Origin: Owenia fusiformis
Lineage: Eukaryota > Annelida > Polychaeta > Sabellida > Oweniidae
Length of the DNA: 64,000 nucleotides
Reading direction: 5' to 3'
Assembly (NCBI GenBank): GCA_903813345.2
Contig: CAIIXF020000001.1
Span: 19,549,915 to 19,613,914, forward strand
Shown: positions 1 to 11,600 of the stretch, in pieces
Layout of the letters: the number at the start of each line of letters is the position of its first letter
How positions within the stretch are numbered: the stretch's first letter is position 1
Notes under the pieces: model-generated
What the model saw: only the letters and a program-made list of their open reading frames with translations
The model's database searches: none
Told to the model about the DNA's origin: nothing
Translations under genes and position numbers: made by a program

Positions 1-227
1 AATATATTACAATGTATTTTTATGCCATAGGATACAGAATTTGTATTCAACCCTGACACCATTGTATTATTTGCTTCGGTGTCTTAAAGTCACCATATTA
101 AACACATTTATTATTTACCATAATTAGTGCCTTGTTTTCTTAGGCACAATGTTTTCTGTGGTTTTATTCAAATCATTGAACAAACAACTGGTATTATTCC
201 ATAATTATTGAATGGAATAATAGAATT

Positions 228-434
228 CAGGCCCGTAGCCAGGATTTGCCAAGGGGGGGTTCAGTTTTAAAAAATTTCCAGGGGGGGTTCACATTTGACA
301 ATTTTGGCCCAAATATGACTAAAATCACTTGAAAAGTGCTCAAAATGGTGAAAAACTGCATGATTTTGAAAGAATTTTTGGCCAGGGGGGGGGGTTCGCC
401 CGAACCCTGCGAACCCCCCCTGGCTACGGGCCTG
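228..434. mobile_element. CAGGCCCGTAG-type TIR element, copy 1
   Basis: The element starts CAGGCCCGTAGCCAG and ends with the reverse complement CTGGCTACGGGCCTG. It is flanked by the 5-bp direct repeat GAATT (223-227 and 435-439). The body has G-runs near one end and C-runs near the other and no coding capacity. Two further copies lie at 5772 and 39388. CAGG termini with a 5-bp target duplication suggest a non-autonomous hAT5-like element; that assignment is inference. Confidence 0.85.
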
Positions 435-689
435 GAATTGATATTATATTTCAAAAATCAACAAAATGAAATCATGCCCATATGCCTGGTATATGTATGT
501 ATTACTTTATCGCTGCAATCGTAGAAATGTAGAAACTTGGGACATCAAAATGACAAATATATATATAAAAAAGTAGAAAACCACACAAATACTTGCTTAT
601 GTGCAATCATCATATTGTCTGTTTCACTCATTGAAACTAACAATCAATGTACAATATATCAGCTACATTTAGAGGAACTAAAAGGGATA

Positions 690-1018
690 GAGATTGTAAA
701 ATGTTGGAAGCAATCTTCAGGGATCAGGTCATTGTTGTCCTTACTGATCAAGTATATAATAGATGTTATTGAAGAATTAAGAAATGTCCATCAATTCATC
801 AGAACCGTTTGTCCAAATAACCTTATTTAAATCTAAGGATTATTCTGAAATAAAATCAGAACTGTTGTACCTTTAGGAAAATTGCAATGACAGAGAATGA
901 TTGAGACAATTTTTAGTGTCTAACTTTTTTTGTGGAATGTGGTTGTGGTCGATGTCTGTAACAGGTGTCTGTAACAAATGGCAGGTAGTGACATTTTGCA
1001 TGTTAATGCCTTGTTTGA
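690..1018. repeat. Two interspersed repeat fragments upstream of the GT92 gene
   Basis: The part at about 690-885 resembles about 42305-42520 (shared ATGTTGGAAGCAATCTT, GAAATGTCC, TGATTATTCTGAAATA). The part at about 925-1018 belongs to the GTGACATTTTGCATGTTAATGCC family that recurs at least eight more times in the window. The open frame at 537-830 falls in this repeat and is not treated as a gene. The rest of 1-1289 shows nothing assignable. Confidence 0.6.
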
Positions 1019-1289
1019 AAGTTACTTTCAACATGCCTCTATCCCTTCTAGTCCCTTTAAGTCATTGTAATTTAGGGTCCAATTGAATCATATTTTGTAT
1101 TTGTAATCAACGAAATATGCCTTCAGGATTTTTTAAAATCAAATAACAAATGCAATCTATTAAAATTGTACTGTAATTTTCACTGTCTAGTTTGATATTA
1201 TAAATTGCAATATGCTCATTAGTTTCCAATTAAATAAATTATTTGTACCAGAGCAGATATAGCATGTAACATCCAAGACGTTTATCAAA

Positions 1290-4200
1290 ATGGTAAGTAG
1301 ATGTTTAAAGTATGTATTTACAGTTAATTAATAAAATGTTGTGAATGTTAAGTTTACTTTTCTTTAGTCATGAAAGAAGATGGATATTGTAAGTAAATAT
1401 TCCAACATTTCCAACCTATACTGAGTTCCATATATCCATGATCATGCCATTCCTATTTTTAACATGCTGTTAATTCTGATGCTTTTTGTTTTCAGTTGAA
1501 TTTGAAATACTTCAAGGGAATACTTTTGGCTCTCTTGCTATTGGCCATTGGATTTATAATCATCAAACAAGATATGCCAGATCTCTGGAAAATCCAAGAT
1601 AAAGTCATAAAAACTCCAGAAATCCCAACTTTGTTGAGAAATCTTCTTCACAAACAACCGACCGAACAACCAGCCAAAGATGCAGCAGTTATTGAAGGAA
1701 AGTTGAAAGACACAACTAGCCAAATTGGTCATAAAATTCAGGATTTGGAAATTAATCGGATGAAAATGGCAGTAAGTTTGGCAGCTATGAGAACTTCCAC
1801 TAAAAGTATTTCTGAAACTAGTAAGGTTACACCAAAAAATCCCATCTCTGGTGATATACATAATAGCATTGCAAAAATAGACATGAAAAATGCTATAATT
1901 GGTAAAGAAGATACAAGAATGTTTGAAAGAACAGAAAAGGGGAAAAAAGAAGAAACTAAAAGAACTGATTTAGAAAAAGAGGATAACCAGGGTATAGATG
2001 GTGGAAAACAAGATATCAAAAAGACTGACATGGAAAATGAAGGATTGAAACATATTGAAAAGGAACAACATCATATAGGAAAACAAGAGTCCAAAAATGA
2101 TGGTATGAAAAATGGAGAATTTAAAGATATTGACAAAGAACAAGTTATCCAAAATAATTATGTTGGAAAACATGAGACCAAAAGTACTGGTATGAAAAAT
2201 GAAGAATTCAGACGCAATGGTAAAGGACAAGTTATCCAAGATAATGATACAGGAAAACAAGAGATAAAAAGTACTAGTATAGAAAATGAATTGAAACACA
2301 ATGGTAAAGGACAAGTTGTCCAAAATAATGATCTAGGAAAACAGGAGACCAAAAGTACTGGTGTGAAAAATGAAGAATTCAAACACAATGGTAAAGGACA
2401 AGTTATCCAAGATAATGATACAGGAAAACAAGAGACAAAAAGTACAAGTATAGGAAATGAAGAATTGAACGGCAATGGTAAAGGAGAAGTTGTCCAAAAT
2501 AATGATAAAGGAAAACAAGAGACAAAAAGTACTAGTATAGAACATGAAGAATTGAAACGCAATGGTAAAGGACAAGTTGTCCAGAATAATGATACAGGAA
2601 AACAAGAGACAAAAAGTACAAGTATAGAAAATGAAAAATTGAACGGCAATGGTAAAGGAGAAGTTGTCCAAAATAATGATAAAGGAAAACAAGAGACAAA
2701 AAGTACTAGTATAGGAAATAAAGAATTGAAACGCAATGGTAAAGGACAAGTTGTCCAAAATAATGATACAGGAAAACAGGGAACTAAAAGTACTGATGGA
2801 GAAAAAGAGAAAATGAAAAGTACAACCACACTAAAAGAAAACATTGGGAATAATGGCACAGTAACAGTTATGAATGAGAAAAAAGTGAAGGTTATACATG
2901 GAACCCCTAAGGCAACAACCATGCCTACGACTACAACTCTACCCCCTCCCACCACAACCACCATCCAGCCTCCATACAGGGTTGAATCTCTGAAAGAGCT
3001 CAAACGACCAAACACAATACGCTACAACTATAATGGACATTGGCAAATGCAAACAGATTATTTTGAAATATACCTATATAGGGCATATTATGACGATAGA
3101 ATGACCCTAAAAACGAACCCTGCTGTAAGAGTGATTGGAATGTCTGAATGTGCTGAAAATCGAACCCTGCATTGTTTGTTTTGGTTCAAAGGACAAGATC
3201 ACCCTGAAATGGTAAATGTCACTTTAGGTAGGATTGGTAATGGTGTACCACGACATGGATTATTATTCCGAGAGTATATATTTTCTTGTCCTCTACCCAA
3301 TCGTCCTGATAGAAAATTCCAACCACCGGAGCATGTCTCATTGATAACTACAGACTATATGCTCCCTACAAACTTGATACCTGTTCTCATCCCTGAAAAA
3401 CCTGCAAAGAAGTTAGAATTTGGAATGTGTGTCTCAATCACATACTGGAAGCAGGATCCATATAGATTAGTAGAATGGTTGGAGCTGCTGAAGCTTTGGG
3501 GAGTGGAGGAGGTAACGGTGTACAATCAAAGCCTGGCCGTGGAGAGTGATGCTGTCTTCAGATATTATCAACAGAAAGGTTTTGTGGATTACAGAAGCGG
3601 AGAAAAACCAATGGATGATGGAGGTAATCTTAATGATTTCAGAAATTAAATTGTGAATCTGTGAATTTTTATTTTGGAAAAATGATGGATTTGAGACACA
3701 CAGACCATGTGCATAGCATATGATTGTGAATAATGTATTACTCATATAACTATGGTTCGAAGTGATTTTCTTATTTGAATTGGAGGCCACTATGTTCACA
3801 TATATTTGATATTTTGACGACCTGATTTTATCAGTAATAAAAAATATTTTGACCAAGATCTAATAAATGTACATAGCCCTTTATTGCATTTTTTAGATTA
3901 AAACTAAATACAAAATAATTTTCTTTGCAGGAGAGTACACTTTCTTCCTTATGATGACACCTGTTATTAATGACTGCATGTACCGCAACATCCACCGCTA
4001 TAAGAAATTGGTCATCAGTGACTTTGATGAACTCATTGTCCCGAGAGGCCCATCTATGAACAATTACGCTGATATGCTGCGACAAATAGACACTGAACAA
4101 CCCCGATTGTGCAAATATAAATCTTACTGGTTCCGTAATGTTTATTTCTTCTACAATTTTCCACCCATCTCAAAAACACCACGATATTTAACAACATCTA

Positions 4201-4532
4201 GGTATCTTACGAGAATACGACATAGCACTTACGGGAACTCCATCAAAAGTATCAATGATCCAATGACGTGTATTAGAGTTCACAATCACTTTTGCTGGGA
4301 AGCCATCGAAGGCTACGATAAGCAAGAGTGGTACGTGGATGTCAAGACGCATCTAGGCATGAACCAACATTATAAAAAATGTCACCTTGATGGTCTCCAT
4401 GGTGATGATTCTAAGGGAGAATGTGAGAAAGCCATGAAGACTTCATATTATGATGACACAATGCTTAGATTTAAAGACAAAATAGAACCACATGTAAGAA
4501 AAGCATGTAAAGAGTTGAAGTTACCTTTGTAA
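1290..4532 (+). CDS. Glycosyltransferase family 92 (DUF23) type II membrane protein, 3 coding exons
   Basis: Coding segments 1290-1292, 1496-3623 and 3931-4532 join in frame to about 910 residues. The family transfers sugars, often galactose, to glycans in the Golgi lumen. Seen: a hydrophobic anchor at about residues 8-24 after a short Lys-containing head; a Lys/Glu/Gln/Asn-rich stem; a 29-residue tandem repeat at about 242-440; a Thr/Pro-rich linker; then the catalytic domain. That domain includes FGMCVS near 643, NDCMYRN at 724-730 and the metal-binding DxD-type motif DFDE at 741-744, matching the GT92 order. The start is the ATG directly before donor GTAAGT at 1293, because exon 2 opens with the anchor and has no Met before it. 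An ATTAAA at 4635-4640 could be the poly(A) signal. The stem is unusually long for the family. Donor substrate is unknown. Confidence is high for family and lower for the start. Confidence 0.88.
2216..2800 (+). repeat. 87-bp (29-residue) tandem repeat inside the GT92 stem
   Basis: Units start at 2216, 2300, 2387, 2474, 2561, 2648 and 2735. Spacing is 87 bp except the first, at 84 bp (one codon fewer). Each unit encodes NGKG[QE]V[VI]Q followed by a GKQETKST block. More degenerate copies extend upstream to about 1980. The last four units alternate in sequence, so the latest expansion was probably by a 174-bp pair. The array stays in frame throughout. Confidence 0.93.
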
Positions 4533-6707
4533 CAGTACAAAATATAATTATGTATGTGATTTTGTTATTTATGTGTTTTTTTGTAAATTCTATGTTTATA
4601 GTATCAATTGAGAATGGATAGAATTATATTCTGTATTAAAGTTCTCCTTCTACGTCAAGCTGAGAGTATACTCAGTGATTTCAAATAGCTGAAAGTAATG
4701 GATTTGTAAAACATAATGATAAACATCATTCACCAGGTTCTAATAGATTGCAGTAGAATCAATTGACAGAACTTTTATTACTGAATTTTCCTTGCCTTTG
4801 AAGCAGGTAAATGTATTAATTAAAGCATGTACTGCAAAATCATGTTACAAATGCTTTGTGAGACAAATATTCAGCAAAAGAGCCCCCCCCCCCATAGAGA
4901 GCAGCTCCACTGTAAAAGAAACTTGGGTGAAAAATTATCTCTAAAACACAAATCAACAGTTTTTGAGTGATAATTAACGGGTAGATAACTTGGCTTATCA
5001 AAATATTTTTGATCCAATTATGGATATTAGTGTAAAATTGTTCTGTATGTTTGCAAAATTTTAGAGATATTTCTGCATCTCTAATTTGATTTTTTTGCTT
5101 TTGTAATTAAAGTGATATCGATACGGTTCATGCTCTACAATATCATCAAACTGTATAGTTCCCTATAAGAAGGAACATCTTAACAGATATATGTCATGTT
5201 TTGAAAAACATATTTTGAGGTCCCAGAAAAGGTAAAGAGGTCCCAAAACCTGCTGTAATGGTGCATCCCTCATTATTTTCCCCTAATTATATATTTTAAT
5301 TTTTCAAACAATCCACTCATTATCTTTTCAACTAAGTACAATTAAAGTTCACATTTAATGAAGATGTCATTCAGTTAGGTTTAATCAAGAGTTTTTTCAA
5401 AATGTACCTCAATCAAAGTATTTAAACAACATACATGTACTGTATAATTAATTTTAGTTGTAATCAACCCTGATGTCTGTTGCGTACTATATATACTGTA
5501 GTATCTTTGAGGATGTTGAGTTGTGTAAGAGTATTCTGATGTAACTGTTTTTATTTGATGACTTGGTTCTGATTTTGGATACAGCATAAAAATCTGACAA
5601 TGTGCACTTTAAAAAGAGATTGAAGGTATGTGTATGTTTTTTATTTCACCATTGTTTTTAGTTTTAAAATCCAAAATATGAAATATGAGGCCTTTAACAA
5701 GGCTCTCAGATAGTGAATACAATTTTAATTCCTGTTTTTTTTTTATTTTTATTTACTTTCATAACAGTGTTCAGGCCCGTAGACAGGATTTGCCAAGGGG
5801 GTTCACTTTTTGAAAAATTCTGGGGGGGTCACTTTTGACGATTGTGGTTCAAAAATGGCCAAAATCAATTAAAAAGTGCTCAGAATGATGAAAAACTGCA
5901 TGATTTTGAAAGAATTTTTGGCCATCGAACACTTGGCTACGGGCCTGGTGTTTATTCATTCAGTATGACAAATTGCTATTTGGCAAGATGGTAATAAATC
6001 AATAAGTTTTGATTTTTGGGCTAAGAATTCACTAAAAAGTCACTGGTTGGTTCCAAAAGGTTTCTATATCATAAAGTATGTATTCATTCTAGAAAATTCA
6101 AGATGAAAACTATTGAATTTAACCGATTGGCTCTTTTTAAGTTTTAAATTTTATTCATGTTTAAATGTATCTATCCACATTGGATTTCAAAAGGCTCATA
6201 AATTTTAATAAATACTTTTGATGATATTTGGGGTCATTGTGACATTTCATCTCAACACTTTGAAACCAATGTTGTTATACCTAATATGTCAGGATGGCTT
6301 ATTGATTATATTCAGTTAATATGAACTTGAGATAACAAAAAGTTACTCACAGTTCGTGTGTTCTAGTGGAGGGTGGTACCTATGTAGATTTTAACTATTA
6401 ATTTATTTGCCTACATGATTTTTACTTTATGTAATACGTCATAGAATCATTTCCTTCTTTGAAAAAGTACAGGAATCCTACAGATGAACTTAAGGTAGTT
6501 TTAAGTAAAATGCTCAACATCATTTTAACAAAATATTTTGATTTTGAACAATGTATTCTACAATTATTTGTAAGTATCCACATACAAATGTGAAAATATT
6601 ACCAGTTAATTCACTAATCATTGGTATAATTATAATCGTAAAAATGCATTAAAATTCTCATCATGCAGATGCACCTTAATCATTTGCCTACAAGATGATA
6701 ATTAGAG
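4533..6707. other. Intergenic, 3' flank of the GT92 gene
   Basis: It contains the GT92 3' UTR (candidate ATTAAA at 4635-4640), the TIR element at 5772-5947 and otherwise A+T-rich sequence. I see no coding exon or RNA gene here. Confidence 0.6.
5772..5947. mobile_element. CAGGCCCGTAG-type TIR element, copy 2
   Basis: CAGGCCCGTAGACAGG at the left and TGGCTACGGGCCTG at the right, flanked by the 5-bp duplication GTGTT (5767-5771 and 5948-5952). The internal sequence matches copy 1 at 228-434 over the shared CTGCATGATTTTGAAAG block, but it lacks the long C-run before the right end. Confidence 0.85.
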
Positions 6708-6822
6708 GTTATGTCACTATCGTGGCATATATGCCCGAGGTCTCAGTGATATATGGCCCGACCTTGGGAGGGACATTGATCTCTGAGAACCGAGGGCACA
6801 TGTGCCACGATAGTGACATAAA
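6708..6822. repeat. Short foldback (inverted repeat)
   Basis: Arms starting TTATGTCACTATCGTGGCA at both ends form an imperfect palindrome of about 115 bp, with GCCCGAGG-like sequence near the centre. It has no coding capacity and is probably a small MITE. It lies directly beside the inverted-repeat element at 6827-7078. Confidence 0.75.
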
Positions 6823-6826
6823 CGAT

Positions 6827-7078
6827 TTATAACATGCCTATGATGATGTAGACTGGTCAGAGAGTACCATTTTCTTAAAGAATTGACAAATAAATGGTTT
6901 GAAAATGATTGAAATGAGTTTAGAAAAATTGCTCGCGCAGTTTTATCTTCGATTGATTGGTTATGACGTCAGCGCCTTGACCAATCAGAAAGTTAGCGGG
7001 CGCGGGCTTTTCGAAACTTATATTGGCCCGCTGTCTTGTGTACACTTTGCACTATACATCATCATAGGTATGTTATAA
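6827..7078. mobile_element. TIR element carrying a CRE/CCAAT module
   Basis: The left end TTATAACATGCCTATGATG and the right end CATCATCATAGGTATGTTATAA are inverted repeats. The interior has a G+C-rich stretch (GCGGGCGCGGGC near 6996) that contrasts with the A+T-rich surroundings. It probably represents a MITE. It lies about 0.9 kb upstream of the candidate non-coding exon at 7977. Confidence 0.65.
6956..6985. promoter_or_regulatory. CCAAT - CRE - CCAAT cluster
   Basis: ATTGG at 6956-6960, the full cAMP-response palindrome TGACGTCA at 6964-6971, and CCAAT at 6981-6985. CREB/ATF factors bind TGACGTCA and NF-Y binds CCAAT. It sits inside an inverted-repeat element, so it may be transposon sequence rather than a working promoter of the downstream phospholipase gene. 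Confidence 0.35.
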
Positions 7079-7976
7079 TAACCATTACTGTATTTAATTG
7101 TATGTAATATAAGATTACACTTCCTTCTTAAGGTGAACTTAGACACTCATCATGTTACAGGATGATTCTCCGTCTAAATAACACTTATCTAATCAAATGT
7201 CTAGAAAGATATAACTTCAAATAATAAAAATATTAGTATTCAAGATATGTGGTTCTGTAAAAAAATGAAAAATTAATACTTAGAAATAATAGTGTTTGAA
7301 TGATATCAAATAGTAGTATGGACTCAACTATACTTTTGTTGATTTTAGCTCATAAAATGATATTGGATATTAGCAACAATGACAGGTATGATGATATGAA
7401 TCGCATTTGTAGGAATTGTTATTAAAAGCAACAGCTGATTAATGTATGTCATACAGTTATCTGCGATCCAATCACATTTTTATCAATATCATTTTAAGCC
7501 TTAAGATGTATTGAGTTTAATATTACTTTAGTCTCATACAGCCTATTGAAAGAGAAAAATGAATACACTTGCAACTCTTGGATGGGTATAAATGTACCGG
7601 TATTTTAAAATTTCTGTTGAATGGCTTGATTTGATGTGACACGATATCTACATCATGGAGATACTAACGGATTGATTATTGATTGATTCAAACTAGGTTC
7701 AAGGAAAAATATTAAAGAAACAAAAATGTCGCTCGGAGAAAGTAAGGAAATAATTTGAAGTCATTGAACTTTTATTTCATCAACCTTGATTTGATCAGTT
7801 GATTAGCAAAATTATTATGTTTGACATGCAGCCAAATATTTGACTCACAGCTAATACAGTCAACATAGGTCTTGTCACCTCTAAAAGTGCTAATTAGGAA
7901 TTAGAAACTCCAATCAAAGGTGTTTGTTTTCTTAAGTGTTTTGTTTTCCTGATTCCTGTTCTGTGTTCAATTCCAG
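7079..7976. other. Intergenic, nothing recognised
   Basis: A+T-rich sequence between the CRE-bearing element and the first candidate exon of the phospholipase gene. I see no ORF, RNA gene or clear repeat. Confidence 0.5.
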
Positions 7977-8027
7977 GAAGCCAATGTGATGTTAAAGAGG
8001 GGACTAACACACAGCAGTTTGTAAAAG
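7977..8027 (+). other. Candidate 5' non-coding exon of the patatin/EF-hand gene
   Basis: A polypyrimidine-rich acceptor ending TTCCAG precedes 7977, and GTAAGAA follows 8027. The 51-bp segment has short ATGs that stop quickly, which suits 5' UTR rather than coding. A second acceptor-like CTTCAG at 8666-8671 would splice it to the coding exon with ATG at 8695. No transcript evidence is available. Confidence 0.3.
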
Positions 8028-8694
8028 GTAAGAATTGAAATATTATTTTTGATTACTTTTTTAATTCAAATTATCTTTTTATATTAGATATCTTTAGATC
8101 TACATTTTTTGCAGTAAAACTTAATATTAATGCTACTTTACAAATTGATGTCTGAATGTTCATTTTATCAATGAAAACACGAAAACTCAATTTTAGTGCA
8201 ATTTCATTTCACTAGATAAATGCCCTACTATGAATTCAATGGAATCTATTGACCAAGTAATGTCCATAAACAGAGCCTGCCCCAATAAGGAATTTTGTCG
8301 TAAAAGAATGTAAACAATTGACCGCATTTCTTCATCAACAAAATTCTTGTATTTATCCAATGACGCCTCATTGAATAGATCAACTCTATAGTACTACGTC
8401 ATTTGGTTTATCAATGAATTGAACTTTCACTAGTTGCCACATTTTTTTGTACTGTAAAGAACACACCTCACGCTATTAGAAATTTTTGCCAATAGGCATC
8501 AAAGAATATTCTCAGTTGGCGGTTATTGTATTGCACAAGTTACAGCCTATTGGCTCTATCATATTGACATGTAGCTTAATCTACTAACGCTCACAAATAC
8601 AGTACTAAACCTAGATCCTAGGTTATATTAAAATAAATTTGCTCTGTAATAGAGAACATTTTAAACTTCAGTCTGGACGACAGTGTTTTATAAA

Positions 8695-11600
8695 ATGGAA
8701 CAAAGAGTTCAAAGACGCAAAAAGGAAATCAAATTGCCTTCTATTCCAGAATCTGCCCGGCATCCTGTCTGTACATGTAATAAAATGGCTGGTCAAAGCA
8801 AAACAAGAAGACGAGTACAACGACCAAGAGGAACATCCCCTCAAGAGATGACAGCATGGACTTTTATGGCAAAATCAAAAATGGAAAGGGATCTTAATAA
8901 ATTAAAAGAACAAAAGTATCCATTTGAGAATCTTGTTCTGGAAGGAGGGGGTGTAAAACTGACAGCCTATCCTGGAGCACTTCAGGTAAAGTCGACACTA
9001 TCACAGGTTTTCCTAAGGATATAATAATTCGCGCGACTATATTAAAATACATGAGGTAAAATTCAAATTGCTGAAATGAAAAACTAAAATGGATTACAAA
9101 TATTACCATTGGACTTCATTTTCAGTTGAAATATTGCCTGAAGTAAACAATCTGTAAAATTCTTGCGAGGCAGTTGTTTCACATGGCTATAGACCCAACC
9201 CATCATTGCACAGTCATGAACTGTATATGTTCATGGTTTCATATGTATACAGTAAATAAAAAGGCTGAAGAAGTATGGAATCTAAGCCATCCATTTCATC
9301 AACAAGTTTAAAAAGGCTTAATTTGAATCATGTTTTCAAGAAAGAATTTTTGTGGTATTGTACACATTAGTTATTCCATTGTACCAGATGTTCAACTTTT
9401 TTTTTATAGTTGATGATATTCATTATTGATGAGAATATTTATTTCCAATATGCTCAAAGTAAAAAGGAATGTGAGATAGTCTTTGACTCATGCTCTAAAG
9501 CATCAACATTTCTAATCTGCTTTTGATATTAATGCAATCCTGGATATATATAATGTGCAGAATTATATCTATTTTCAATTTAATTCCAATCTTAAGACAT
9601 ATTAGTGAATTCACTTTGTATGTAAGTGCTTTTAACATAATCCATATTCTGCTGCATTGAAGTAATGCAAATTGAATATATGCGATATAATAAAAATTGC
9701 TCAGCTAGTGGTTAAAAACAGCAAAACTTTCCTTAATGAACATTGAAACTATTTCTCCAGAATTAACTTTCTATAGCTATTATAAAGCATTTTAATTATT
9801 CAGTTCATTCAGAAAAAATGATGACTGAGAAAAGTATTTGACTAGTATTTATCTAGAGTTTGGAAAAACAAGAATACTTTTGATTATAAAAAGTATGACT
9901 GTTTTTTTGTATTTCATTGAATTCATTTGAAGAAAAAAAGTTCAACAGCTTTGAGAAAGAACGACAAGAAAAACCACTTGTATATTCATATCAACCGATA
10001 GCAGAGTTTCAATTCAGACAGAAAAAATGAATAGGTTTCAAAAAGAACCACAAAAACAAACACATGCTGACAAGTATATGCTCAGTTTTTGACCATTATT
10101 TAAAGAATTTAATATTATTTGAAATGTATAATACCAAATTAAATGGACAATAGTGTCGAAAGAACTCAAAATTCTAGGTGTAAATATCAAAATTCATTGT
10201 TTTTCTTTCAATAATCTCTATTTTAGATTTTTGTCACTGGGCTTCGCTTAAAAACCAAAGAGTCGAAAGATTTCCAGATTTCCATTGCAAGATTAGAGAT
10301 TTAACCCTAATATTTATCACAAGAATTAAAGTGATCAAAGTTTCTTTTCATGTATAATAGAATTATTGAAATTATATAACCTTTGTATGTTTGGTTGAGC
10401 AAAGCAGCTTTAAAGTATGCTGTTTATCCAATGGTTGGGATATAACATTCGAATTGGGAAAGAATAAGAGTAATGATCTTATACTTTTATAATCTACAGT
10501 TCCAAGATGAATATTCTGCTTCTTCCAAAGTTCATGAAATAATATTCTCTTAAGAGTATTGTGGTTTAAATATACACTTTAGATATTTCAACAAATTAAT
10601 TAATTAATCATAAACATTTGCACAGTTGCACAGTTTTTCAGATGTATACAGGCCCACATTTATCCATTTTTAATAAGCTGAAGAATTATGTTCTATTAGA
10701 AACTAAATCCCTTCATAGTAAATTGTTTGCAATATTTTTTGCCATGTTTTGAATTGAATTACAGATCAATCACAAGGGTCCAACTATGCATGTTGAAAAC
10801 CATTAATTTGAATTTTAGACCTACCAGATATTTGAAAATCAATGATTGCGAGTCCCAAACGGCACTGTTTTTCTTCAAACCTGTTCCATACAATGCAAAA
10901 TAAAAATGCCTTCTTGTTGGTACATTATTCTGTAATGCAGACTCCCTCCTTTTAGCGGCATTTGGGTCCTCAGTTGTAAGAAGCCCTTGACAAAAATGAC
11001 TATAGGGCCTTTTTAAGTCTAATTATTATTCAATTGTGAGCCCCTACTTTTAATAAACCTTATTTCAAAAAATGTATTTATTTATAGGGATTAGAAGATA
11101 TTGGAATCCTACAGAACATTAAGAGATTCTGTGGTAGTAGTGGGGGAGCGATCGTGGCAATGTGCCTCGCCCTAAGGTATACCCCAAAGCAAATTGAGAA
11201 TATGCTGCTAAACATGGACCAAAGAGCACTATTTATGGGTAAGTTTTACCCTGATGTCAATGGACTAGTGTTCAATACTACCCTCTGAAGTGAGCGAATT
11301 GCTTTTCTGATGCTGTTTGTCTGTTGGTTTATGTGTTGGTTTGTTTGTTAACTATGGAAACACACATATATAAGCTTTAATACATGTAGATGACATCATT
11401 TAAATCAAACAGTACTTAATGTTCAGCATATGAGTACAGTGCTATATTATATTTTTCAAATATTCCATTTTATTGATACATCTTTCAAAAGTGAAATTCT
11501 ACAGAGTTTGAATTGCATGGATTAGTATATTGTGAAAGTGCTACAGGTCTTCTCTGAAAATAGAATGGAATGTTTGTTGTATTTTATTACTGTCATGCGT

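Noticed and set aside
537-830. 97-codon frame upstream of the GT92 gene
   Set aside because: It overlaps a dispersed repeat also present at 42305 and starts without an ATG.
2158-3015. 285-codon minus-strand open frame, and others at 1970-2323 and 2333-2758
   Set aside because: They lie antisense to the GT92 stem repeat. Their Phe/Ser/Leu/Pro-rich repeats are the complement of the Lys/Asn/Glu repeats.
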